A stretch of 64,000 nt of DNA from Fuerstiella sp041398845. Its GTDB lineage: Bacteria > Planctomycetota > Planctomycetia > Planctomycetales > Planctomycetaceae. The position numbers and the translations under genes are program-made. The stretch covers positions 62,001-126,000 of the forward strand of contig JAWKTZ010000008.1 in assembly GCA_041398845.1 (NCBI GenBank), read 5' to 3'. Below the pieces are notes generated by a model. The model searched no databases. It had not been told where the DNA came from and worked only from the letters and a program-made list of their open reading frames with translations. Below are positions 27,197-36,158 of this stretch, piece after piece. Every line of letters starts with the position of its first letter. Positions within the stretch are counted from its first letter, which is position 1.

Positions 27197-29014
27197 TCAG
27201 GACGGCACTCTTGCCATCGCCATCTGCTCAATCTGCTGCTGATAGCGTTCGTACTCCGGGGACCCTGCCGGACTGTAGTTCAGGTTGCGAAACAGGCCGG
27301 TCAATGAGGTGAAGAAATCGCGGATGGCCGACTTGTCCGGAAAGTCGTAGTCGCTCAGCAACAGTCGTCGGCACAGCAGCAGACTGGCCTTCTGTCGCTC
27401 CAGCGATGCCGAGACATCGACCTTGTCGTACGCGTCCTGCTGCAGGTAGACCATGTCGAACAGCAGCGCTTTTTGGTACGTCACATAGTCCTTCAGAGTG
27501 ACGCCTTCTTCGCCGGTGACCTGCATCATCTGATGAATGTTGTCTCCGTCCTGAAGCAGCGTCTGCATAGCCGTGACCGTGGCGCTCCAGTGAGGATCCA
27601 CCTGTTCATCAAACCAGGGCTGCAACTGTTCGCGATATCGTGACCATGAAATCAGCGGATCAATGGCCGGATAAAACCGCTTGTACGCTCGATCGTACGA
27701 CAGTCCCAGAAAACATTTGACCGTACTCAGCGTTGACTGAGTCACGGGTTCTTCAAAGTTTCCTCCGGCCGGGGAAACTGAACCAATCAGCGTGAGACTG
27801 CCCGTGGTACCGTCTCCGAGTTTCAGTACACCGGCTCGTTCGTACAGTCCCTTGATGGCCGAATCCAGATACGCAGGAAACGCCTCCTCCCCGGGAATTT
27901 CTTCCAGTCGCCCCGATGTTTCACGCATGGCCTGAGCCCACCTTGATGTGGAATCTGCGAGCAGCAGCACGTCCAGTCCCATCTGTCGATAGTATTCGCC
28001 CAGAGTAATTCCGGTGTAAATGGATGCTTCGCGGGCGGCGACCGGCATCGACGACGTGTTGCAGATGATGATCGTTCGGTCCATCAGTCGACCGCCGGTC
28101 CGGGGATCCGGCATTTCCGCAAAGTCGTGAATTGTTTCGACCACTTCACCGGCTCGTTCACCACAGGCCACCACGATCACTATGTCAACCGTGCAGTAGC
28201 GTGCGATCAGTCCCTGCAGCACTGTCTTGCCGGCTCCGAACGGACCGGGAATACACGCCGTTCCGCCTCGAGCGACGGGGAAGAATGTGTCGACACAGCG
28301 AGTTGTTGTGATCAGCGGTTCCCCGGGAAACATCCGTTCCACCAGTCGCTGTTTCTGCATCCCGTCCGACACCGCCCGGCGAACGGGCCACGTCTGCACC
28401 ATTCCGACGTTTCTCGCACGGCCGGAGGAATCACGCAGCACGGCGATGGTGGAATCCACAGTCTGCAGACCTGACTGAATGGATTCAACCTGCATGGGGC
28501 GAGGAAGATCGAACGGCACCATGATCCGGTGAGTAATCCTCTTCTCTGTGACGGTCCCCAGAGTATCGCCGGCGCAGACCCGGTCGCCAGCCTGAACGCG
28601 CGGCGTGAAATCCCATTCCTGTTCTCGGCGCAGGGGATATTCTTCGCGTCCGCGTTTCAGAAAAAATCCATCCTTTTCGGCCAGGTCGCTGAGTGGATTC
28701 TGCAGTCCGTCATAAATGACTCCCAGCATTCCCGGCCCGAGCTCAACCGACAGCATCTGTCCGGACAGTTCCACCGTATCTCCGAATCGGACGCCGTGAG
28801 TTTCTTCGAAGACCTGGAGGTCTGCTCGATTGCCGTAGATTCTCAGCACTTCAGACTTCAATCGTTCATTGCCAACGCACACCCAGGCAACTTCGTTCTT
28901 CATCAGCCGACCGTCAACCAGTTCCGCACGCACAATGTTGCCGTTGACGCCCAGCACCTTCGCGCGGCCTGTTGCTGAAGAACGAACCGTTGTGGCTTCA
29001 ATAGATGTTGGCAT
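27197..29014 (-). CDS. ntpA: V-type ATPase catalytic subunit A
   Basis: Catalytic nucleotide-binding subunit of the V1 head, 605 residues. The P-loop is GPFGAGKT (257-264). The family-specific non-homologous region follows the beta-barrel (GDGFF-type stretch near 115, VQAGDRVCAGDTLG near 140-153). Later blocks include GERAGEVVETIHDFAEM, LLADSTSRWAQAMRE and GSVSPAGGNFEEPVT, all diagnostic of A rather than B. It is the last gene of a seven-gene minus-strand operon and overlaps the preceding DUF2764 gene by 17 bases. In most bacteria with this type of operon the A gene precedes B, so its terminal position is unusual. Its 3' end converges with lpdA 21 bases away. Confidence 0.96.
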   Translation of the reverse strand: MPTSIEATTVRSSATGRAKVLGVNGNIVRAELVDGRLMKNEVAWVCVGNERLKSEVLRIYGNRADLQVFEETHGVRFGDTVELSGQMLSVELGPGMLGVIYDGLQNPLSDLAEKDGFFLKRGREEYPLRREQEWDFTPRVQAGDRVCAGDTLGTVTEKRITHRIMVPFDLPRPMQVESIQSGLQTVDSTIAVLRDSSGRARNVGMVQTWPVRRAVSDGMQKQRLVERMFPGEPLITTTRCVDTFFPVARGGTACIPGPFGAGKTVLQGLIARYCTVDIVIVVACGERAGEVVETIHDFAEMPDPRTGGRLMDRTIIICNTSSMPVAAREASIYTGITLGEYYRQMGLDVLLLADSTSRWAQAMRETSGRLEEIPGEEAFPAYLDSAIKGLYERAGVLKLGDGTTGSLTLIGSVSPAGGNFEEPVTQSTLSTVKCFLGLSYDRAYKRFYPAIDPLISWSRYREQLQPWFDEQVDPHWSATVTAMQTLLQDGDNIHQMMQVTGEEGVTLKDYVTYQKALLFDMVYLQQDAYDKVDVSASLERQKASLLLCRRLLLSDYDFPDKSAIRDFFTSLTGLFRNLNYSPAGSPEYERYQQQIEQMAMARVPS

Positions 29015-29663
29015 ATTTCCCCATCGTCTCTGTTAACAGCGCATGGAAGCGACGTTCGCCCTCACTGTGATTCTGGCTTGTCCAGCGATCCAGGATTTCC
29101 CAGCGAGCAAGATACAGAATGACTGATTCAAAACAGAAAAATCGCATGTCGGCCAGCCGCTTCCATGTCGTCCACAGGTCCTGAAACAGCACGCGCTGTG
29201 CCTGTCGAGGGTGTCCCTGATCAAAGGCCTGTGAGAACGGTTCGATCCATGGGTAGCGAGCGATCAGGGAAAATCCCGGCTGATTCCAGTTGCGCCGGAT
29301 CTCGTCTGTCAGCTTTCGCACACCAGTTGGTGGATCACTGCCGCTGCGTTTCCGTCGAATGGCGGCCACGATGGTCCGCATGTCGATGCGGTGGTCCATC
29401 AGCTTCAACGCCAGAGAATTTCGAATGTCGCGGTTCAGGTTCAGATATGTCTGACAGACCTCGTCATCCGTTCGTTCCAGCGGTTGCCGATCCCAGACAA
29501 AGAACTGCGTGAGCTGTCGGATGACGTGGCGGTCATCCTCGCCCAGCATTTCCAGTCGACGAGTCAGATCGCTGCGAGAAATCGGCGGACGTTCGACATC
29601 GAAGTGAACGGGCAGATGTGGCAGACTGGCCAGCAGCGTGTAGTAGTTGCGACCGAATTTCAC
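28998..29663 (-). CDS. DUF2764-type protein of bacterial V-ATPase operons
   Basis: A 221-residue protein of the DUF2764 family, known from V-ATPase operons of Chlamydiae, spirochaetes and relatives. The N-terminus YYTLLASLPHLPVHFD is the family hallmark. The rest is mainly helical, with many Trp and Arg (QFFVWDRQPLER, LWTTWKRLADMRFFCFES). It has no signal peptide or transmembrane segment. Its start overlaps the end of ntpE by four bases, and its end overlaps ntpA by 17. The fixed position between E and A suggests it takes the role of a missing stalk component such as subunit C/d, but this is inference and no biochemical function is assigned. Confidence 0.78.
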   Translation of the reverse strand: MKFGRNYYTLLASLPHLPVHFDVERPPISRSDLTRRLEMLGEDDRHVIRQLTQFFVWDRQPLERTDDEVCQTYLNLNRDIRNSLALKLMDHRIDMRTIVAAIRRKRSGSDPPTGVRKLTDEIRRNWNQPGFSLIARYPWIEPFSQAFDQGHPRQAQRVLFQDLWTTWKRLADMRFFCFESVILYLARWEILDRWTSQNHSEGERRFHALLTETMGKYANIY

Positions 29664-30358
29664 GCGTGACCCTCGCGACCATGATCCAGCAGCATGCGAA
29701 ATCGAGGAGCCACAAACTGCATCAACAGACCAGTCAGGGTCTCGTCGGTGAATTCCAGTTCCACATCGTCGTCGACCAGTTGCACTCGCAGACCGCTGTC
29801 CTGAGTGTCAGACACGCCGAAGGTCAGACCTTCACGCAGCAGGTCACCGCTGAGTCCCAGGACGAACGCGGCCAGACTGTCCGTGGCCGCATTTTCGATT
29901 GAGCCGGAAAGCTCTTCAATCTCGACTCGATCCGCCGGCAACAGAATTTTCATCGCTCCTGTGGAATCCGCGGGAAACTCACGGTGAGCAATCTCCAGAA
30001 TCAGCTTTTCCAGGAACTGCCGGTCTTCCAGTCGTTCCCTCACCAGTCGTCGAAACCGGTGCCGGAATTCCGTTTGAAACGACTCCTTCAGCGTCAGCAG
30101 GGTATCGCGGCTGGCAAGCTGCAGATCCTGCCGACCGTGATCAATGATGTTCCTGGATTCCTCGTGGGCTTTGGCAACGATGCGATCGGCTTCGGCCTGA
30201 GCTTCGTCCACGATCTTCAGAGCCTGCTGGCGAGCCTGGTCGATCAGGTGATCGGCCTGCCGCTGTCCTTCGGCAATGCCGTCTGCTTTGAGTCGATCGA
30301 TCAGCTCCTGAACGCCGACCGGCAGTGTTGCTGATTCTGTCGTTGATGATCTGACCAT
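29660..30358 (-). CDS. ntpE: V-type ATPase peripheral stalk subunit E
   Basis: A 232-residue peripheral-stalk protein. The N-terminal two-thirds is a long Ala/Glu/Gln-rich coiled coil (LIDQARQQALKIVDEAQAEADRIVAKAHEE is split here by heptads), which pairs with a G/H-type partner in characterised enzymes. The C-terminal globular part (KLILEIAHREFP, IEELSGSIENAATD) caps the V1 head. The gene begins two bases after the ntpK stop and overlaps the DUF2764 gene as ATGA, a tightly coupled arrangement. No separate subunit G/H gene is seen in the operon. Confidence 0.86.
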   Translation of the reverse strand: MVRSSTTESATLPVGVQELIDRLKADGIAEGQRQADHLIDQARQQALKIVDEAQAEADRIVAKAHEESRNIIDHGRQDLQLASRDTLLTLKESFQTEFRHRFRRLVRERLEDRQFLEKLILEIAHREFPADSTGAMKILLPADRVEIEELSGSIENAATDSLAAFVLGLSGDLLREGLTFGVSDTQDSGLRVQLVDDDVELEFTDETLTGLLMQFVAPRFRMLLDHGREGHA

Positions 30359-30360
30359 GA

Positions 30361-30828
30361 CTACACCGCCTTTGTTGCGACAGCCGGAAGTCCCCCGGCC
30401 ACGATCAGAGCAAAGATGAAGGCAAAAACGGCGAACCCTTCAACAATGGCTGCCGGAGCAGCCGACAGACCGAACACTTCCGGCTTGCTCTTGGTGGCCT
30501 GCACGGCCGCCGCACAGCATTTTCCCTGAAACCATGCACTGAACAGCAAAGCGGTGCCGCACATGATTCCTATGGCAAACAGGCCGGGGGCAGCGTCCAC
30601 CGTGACAGGACGATTCAACGACAGCATCACAACGATGCCATAAATTGTCTGCGACGATGGCAGCGCCGACAGACCGACAAGGCGACCATAACCGGTTTCA
30701 ACATCCAGCATGGCACCGCACGCTGCCTGACCGGCCGCACTGCAGCCAAGGACACTACCGATTGCTCCAAGGGCCAGAGGGCCATAGATGCCCATCCAGC
30801 CAAGCATCAACCAGAACGCATCATCCAT
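30361..30828 (-). CDS. ntpK: V-type ATPase rotor subunit K with Na+-binding signature
   Basis: A 155-residue double-hairpin rotor (c-ring) subunit with four transmembrane helices. The essential carboxylate is Glu130 in AAIVEGFAVFAF in helix four, and the first hairpin has no equivalent acid, as in V-type rotors. Residues corresponding to the Na+ site of Enterococcus hirae NtpK are present: LPSSQ at 56-60 (E. hirae LPGTQ), Gln101 in FQGK, and Glu130. The spacing between the last two is 29 residues, as in E. hirae. This points to Na+ rather than H+ coupling, although it is not proof. The gene lies between ntpI and ntpE. Confidence 0.93.
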   Translation of the reverse strand: MDDAFWLMLGWMGIYGPLALGAIGSVLGCSAAGQAACGAMLDVETGYGRLVGLSALPSSQTIYGIVVMLSLNRPVTVDAAPGLFAIGIMCGTALLFSAWFQGKCCAAAVQATKSKPEVFGLSAAPAAIVEGFAVFAFIFALIVAGGLPAVATKAV

Positions 30829-30858
30829 AGTTCACACGCCTTGCTTCTCAGATCGCTG

Positions 30859-32778
30859 CTACATTTCATCCGCCTGTTTCCGAAACGCTCGGAAAGGCAT
30901 GCCCTCGTCCGTTAACGACCAGCTAAAGAACTCAATACAGTTCAGACGCAGCCCATGCACCACACCCCCGACAACTCCCAGAACCAGATTCAGGCTGTGG
31001 CCCGCAGTAAAAATCATCAGTCCCAGTAACACTCCGATCCCGCGGACCTGAGATGCCTGGTCTGCCAGTTGATTAAATGTGACGGCAAGCTGAGCACTGG
31101 CAAGTCCCAGAGCGAACAGACGCAGATAGCTTAACGCATCGCCGAACGCCTTGCTAAGGTTCGTCAGCGCCAGCAGTCCTTCAACCGGACGCCACAGCCA
31201 GTCGCTTCGCTTTGCGGACCACAGCGGCCTGTCACTGGAAAACAGCAACACAGCCAGCAGCCCCGTTGCGAGACTGCCGCTGCCGAACTTCCAGCAGGTT
31301 TCCGTCAGTTCGAGAGACGTCCTTCCGGTGCCCGGAAAACTCTCTGCCAGCGACGTCATGAGGTCCGGATTCCTGATCTGTGCCGCCACCATCAGCCATC
31401 CCCCAGCCAGAGCCGCCATCCAGCCGACATCGCCGAACGCTCGACTGGTCCGGCCGCGCTGCAGGGCCATGACCAGGTTGGCGATCATCAGATGAACTAC
31501 GCCAATCGTCGCCGACAGCAACATCATGGCTTCCCGGTCCTCCATGATGGAAGTGGAACCCGATTTCCAGACAAATCGGTCCAGCCACGAACCCGCCGCC
31601 GGGCTCATGCCAAAATAACTGCCCATGACAATCCCGTATCCCACCGTGACACTCACGATGAAGGCGGCCAGGCTGCGGAGCCGCCGCCGCCGCGAGACTG
31701 TTGTGCCCAGTCGCTTCCAGAAGATCAGCATAGCCAGCCCCAGCACCATTCCGTAGCCCGCGTCCGCCATGATCATCGCAAAGAACAGCGAGAACGACAG
31801 ATACATGATCCATGTCGGATCCCATGTGTCGTAGCCGGGTGTAATGTAAAACGTCACGGCACCTTCCGCACCGGCAACGATGTCTGGGTTTCTGAGCAGT
31901 GTTGGAGGTGTTTCCTCAGGTTCCGGTGCCTGCAGTGTCAGGGCCAGTTCGTGGCGTGTGGCGAACCGTCTGACCGCAGCCACGGCGTGTTGCGGAACCC
32001 AGCCCTGAACGACAAACAGAGAACTCTGCTGCCACAGACGTCGTTGGGCCTCGCGGCGCATTGCATCATCACCCGCCATTGCCAGATCAGACTCAAGGCG
32101 ATGGATCCATCGAGTCAGTGCCAGTCGCTGCAGTTGGAGTCGCTCGCATTCCAGACGGACCGTTTCCAGAGTCTGCTGCAGCTCGCTGAGCGGTCGTGGG
32201 TCGAGACTCACGGGGGCGATGGGAATTCCGTCCGGTGCAGCGGCTGAGATCACAACCCAGTATTCGAATTCACTGTCCTGAGAAATCTTCCGACAGGGAA
32301 GATCCTGATTCGAAATGGTGGCGGCCTGATGATGACGCACGGCATAAAACCACAGACGCAGTCCGCGTAAGTCCTGCTCGGAAGGCAGCGTGAAATTGCC
32401 CCACGGGCGGACTGTGGCGATGGCTTCCTTCAGAGTCACCTGTTCATCATGCAGTCTGCGTTGCTGCCGCTGAATGGCGAGCACCTGTTGCACGACCTCA
32501 TAACAATCGTAACCTGTGTCCTGCTCTGACGCCGGTCGGCGATTCGGACAGGCTTCCAGATACCGGAGCGCCGCGCGCAGTTCCTCGGTGACCGCACGCC
32601 ATTCCGCGGCTGCTTCGTGAGCTGGCATCACCGGCAGCGGCTGGGCCGAATCGGCAGAGTCACCGCCGGACAGATCCAGCAGATGCATGCAGCCCAGTTC
32701 CTGCAATTCCGACAGCACCGCATCGCGCTGAGAACTGCGTCCGCAGAGCGTCAGTTTTTGGAGTCTGACAATGGACAT
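30859..32778 (-). CDS. ntpI: V-type ATPase membrane stator subunit I (a-subunit)
   Basis: A 639-residue protein. The first half (to about residue 300) is a cytoplasmic arm with coiled coils (LQQTLETVRLECERLQLQRLALTRW). The second half has about seven or eight transmembrane helices (FSLFFAMIMADAGYGMVLGLAM, IMGSYFGMSPAAGSWLDRFV, LSYLRLFALGLASAQLAVTFN). The conserved LSYLRLFALGLA helix carries the essential Arg that faces the rotor. Subunit I anchors the peripheral stalks and forms the ion channels with the K ring. Its start lies 28 bases inside ntpD, so the two are translationally coupled. Confidence 0.94.
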   Translation of the reverse strand: MSIVRLQKLTLCGRSSQRDAVLSELQELGCMHLLDLSGGDSADSAQPLPVMPAHEAAAEWRAVTEELRAALRYLEACPNRRPASEQDTGYDCYEVVQQVLAIQRQQRRLHDEQVTLKEAIATVRPWGNFTLPSEQDLRGLRLWFYAVRHHQAATISNQDLPCRKISQDSEFEYWVVISAAAPDGIPIAPVSLDPRPLSELQQTLETVRLECERLQLQRLALTRWIHRLESDLAMAGDDAMRREAQRRLWQQSSLFVVQGWVPQHAVAAVRRFATRHELALTLQAPEPEETPPTLLRNPDIVAGAEGAVTFYITPGYDTWDPTWIMYLSFSLFFAMIMADAGYGMVLGLAMLIFWKRLGTTVSRRRRLRSLAAFIVSVTVGYGIVMGSYFGMSPAAGSWLDRFVWKSGSTSIMEDREAMMLLSATIGVVHLMIANLVMALQRGRTSRAFGDVGWMAALAGGWLMVAAQIRNPDLMTSLAESFPGTGRTSLELTETCWKFGSGSLATGLLAVLLFSSDRPLWSAKRSDWLWRPVEGLLALTNLSKAFGDALSYLRLFALGLASAQLAVTFNQLADQASQVRGIGVLLGLMIFTAGHSLNLVLGVVGGVVHGLRLNCIEFFSWSLTDEGMPFRAFRKQADEM

Positions 32779-33370
32779 GTCTGCTCCTTGCTCTTGGCGA
32801 TTTTGGAACGCACCACGGCAGCTCGTTCCTGATCCGACAGAAAAATCACGATGCGCCGAATATTGTGTTCCGCCTCCGGAATCAACACCTTCTCAAACAG
32901 ATTCACCCGCTGTGTGATGCGACGAGCGGCAACATCCAGACGCTGAAAGCGTTCTTCAGCAACCTGCTGATGAATTCGCAGCGTGGCCATGGTCTGCAGT
33001 TTTTCAATCAGGCCGTCCACCCAGAACGGAGTCACCAGTTTTGAATACGGCACCACATCAAACAGAACTTCCTTCACGACCGGCAGAGCATTGCCGACAA
33101 TGTTCTCTTCAACAATGCGAATCGACTGCACTCGCACCAGACTGGCCACGTTCCGGGTGGCAATTGTCGAACTGCCCAGCAGCGGCAGCAGCTCCTGAAC
33201 GCTCTGAGTCAGCTCGGCGATCTGCTGGTCAACCGATTCCTTCTGCTGTCGAGCTGTTTTCAGAGCGGCCAGCAGTTGCTGGCGTTTCAGTTCCAGCGAC
33301 GGCAGAAACTGGTGATACGTTCTGGCCTGATCCCGCTGCTGTTTCAGCGTGGTCTTGTTAAGTGCCAGAG

Positions 33371-33374
<4 letters not shown>
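32751..33374 (-). CDS. ntpD: V-type ATPase central stalk subunit D
   Basis: A 207-residue rotor-shaft subunit. It begins with LALNKTTLKQQRDQ, the conserved N-terminal helix of subunit D, and consists mainly of two long antiparallel helices that penetrate the A3B3 head (LELKRQQLLAALKTARQQKESV and the C-terminal RITQRVNLFEKVLIP). ARRITQRVNLFEKVLIPE is the recognised C-terminal signature. It overlaps ntpB by four bases at its start and ntpI by 28 at its end. The usual partner, subunit F, was not found in the operon. Confidence 0.94.
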
Positions 33375-34720
<1,346 letters not shown>

Positions 34721-34931
34721 GCGTTGAACTCAATTCGGCTGACCGAAACGACGTGGTGCGCGCTACTCAGACTGAGGTGGATATCAGAATCCGTCGAAGT
34801 TCGCAAAGCACCCGCCACAATGAATCAGTCTCCTCACGGAATGCCGACTTTTTGCAGACAAACCGGTCCTGATCAAGGGCTGTGTCAGGACAGCGATCGC
34901 GTTTCGTGCCAATCAGGCAACCAGCGGAAGC
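34721..34931 (-). other. Presumed leader/promoter region of the V-ATPase operon
   Basis: This gap lies between ntpB and an LRR-protein remnant and carries no gene. Plus-strand reading frames that cross it are extensions of ntpB antisense. No hairpin, riboswitch or convincing -10/-35 pair is recognised. It is the only place upstream of ntpB where an operon promoter could sit without overlapping another feature. Confidence 0.35.
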
Positions 34932-35156
34932 TCACATGAACTCCGGCGAAGGAACCACCGGGCGGAACTCAGCCACTGGCTTTCCGCAGACGGTCTCGAT
35001 GTGCGGCAGTTGACTCAGAAGCTCAGGATGACGTTCAGGATTGTTGATGATGAGCCGCTTCAACGGGAATTCCGGAAGCAGCGAAAATCGGTCAACCGAG
35101 GGCCGTCGATGCCCAGAGAATACGGCGGCAGCAGCTTGAGAGATGGTAGCGTGGAG
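34932..35156 (-). pseudogene. C-terminal remnant of a leucine-rich-repeat protein
   Basis: On the minus strand the frame from about 35090 down to the TGA at 34932-34934 reads ...PEFPLKRLIINNPERH, then PELLSQLPHIETVCGK, PVAEFRPVV. This matches the end of planctomycete LRR proteins (often kinase-linked), whose last repeat is followed by a pattern like xxEILxSIxTLExINxKPAxEF. The same pattern closes the fragment at 45949-46266 (EKHYELLSSIPTLEVINEKPASEI). No start codon or preceding LRRs remain, since a stop is met at 35157-35159. It is therefore a decayed tail rather than a gene. 35160-35197 holds nothing recognisable. Confidence 0.6.
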
Positions 35157-35197
35157 TCAAACGCCCACGCAGTTTCCAGCGAAGGCCCCGGCGGCTC

Positions 35198-35815
35198 TCA
35201 GATCGAGCGGGGTGAAGCGGTTGAGGAGTCTTGCCTGCGGCGACAGGTTCGGAATCCTGCAACTGCGAATACGGTACCCAACAGAACCAGAGAACTTGGT
35301 TCGGGAACGGCGGTGCTCGTGCTGGTAAAAGTACCGGCTGTGAAGTTGAAGGCGTCTGATTGAGTGCCCACTCCAAAATCAAGTGAGGCAAAATCACCTG
35401 CAATTGAAGAAATCGACAATTGCTCGATTCCTGATGCCGATCCGAAGACGTCTCCTTCGATGGTTAAATCAAACGTTTGCGGAGTCTGGTTGCCTCCCCA
35501 GTCGAACGAATTGGCGAACAACGTCAACGCGCCGGGGTTGTTGACGTCGGGTACGTCAAACGTAAAGCCCGGAGCACCTCCCACGGTCGTCGACAAAGTA
35601 AAGCCCGAGGCGGACGTCGATCCAATGGAGTCGAAAGTGACCGTTCCAAAGATGAAATCTGCCGTTGTGAACTCCGGTCCCGCATCGACGGGGGGAAAGA
35701 CGAAGTCAAATGGATTGCCAACATACGAGAAAATCACATCAGCCGTGGCGGGACGGCTGATGAAAACCAGCCAGATCATGAGCGTTGTCACGTACAGGCA
35801 CGTCTTGTGGAACAT
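35198..35815 (-). CDS. PEP-CTERM sorting domain protein
   Basis: A 205-residue exported protein with unknown function. Residues 1-25 form a Sec signal (LYVTTLMIWLVFISRPATA). The mature part is rich in Thr, Ser, Phe and Gly with a beta-sandwich look (FDSIGSTSASGFTLSTTVGG, FDWGGNQTPQTFDLTIEGD). The C-terminus has a PEP-CTERM signal: VPEPSS, a hydrophobic helix, then an Arg-rich end (FRTCRRRQ). Exosortase is expected to cleave at this signal and transfer the protein to the surface; no exosortase gene is in the window. About ten residues after the basic cluster (DSSTASPRSI) are more than usual. It lies in an accessory block next to the giant surface protein. Confidence 0.85.
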   Translation of the reverse strand: MFHKTCLYVTTLMIWLVFISRPATADVIFSYVGNPFDFVFPPVDAGPEFTTADFIFGTVTFDSIGSTSASGFTLSTTVGGAPGFTFDVPDVNNPGALTLFANSFDWGGNQTPQTFDLTIEGDVFGSASGIEQLSISSIAGDFASLDFGVGTQSDAFNFTAGTFTSTSTAVPEPSSLVLLGTVFAVAGFRTCRRRQDSSTASPRSI

Positions 35816-36158
35816 GGTTCGTTTCTTTCCAGTGTTTTTGGCGTGCGCAGGTGCGCAATATCAGCGGACGAAAAGCCCCGACAGACACGCCGCTCGCCAT
35901 TGCGAGACATGCTTTCCACCCGGAAATACCAAACCGTTTTTCTTGAAGGCGTAACGAACTTTCTCGATTTTTCGACAAAGAATTCGCTGCGTTGTTTGGT
36001 CACAACAACCGTCCGACCAACCCGATACAGAACAACGCTGACCGATCGCCGTTTTGCTCACCGATTGCAATTCACGGCTTCACGTTTCGTGTGCCAACCG
36101 TTGTTGAAAGCTCCACCGGTCGACGCGGAGAGGTCGAGCAACCGCCCGAAATCGGTGT
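35816..36158. other. Gap between the PEP-CTERM gene and the giant protein gene
   Basis: 343 bases between two minus-strand genes. It must hold the 3' region of the giant gene and the promoter of the PEP-CTERM gene. No coding frame with a recognisable product and no clear terminator hairpin followed by a T-run is seen. Confidence 0.4.
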
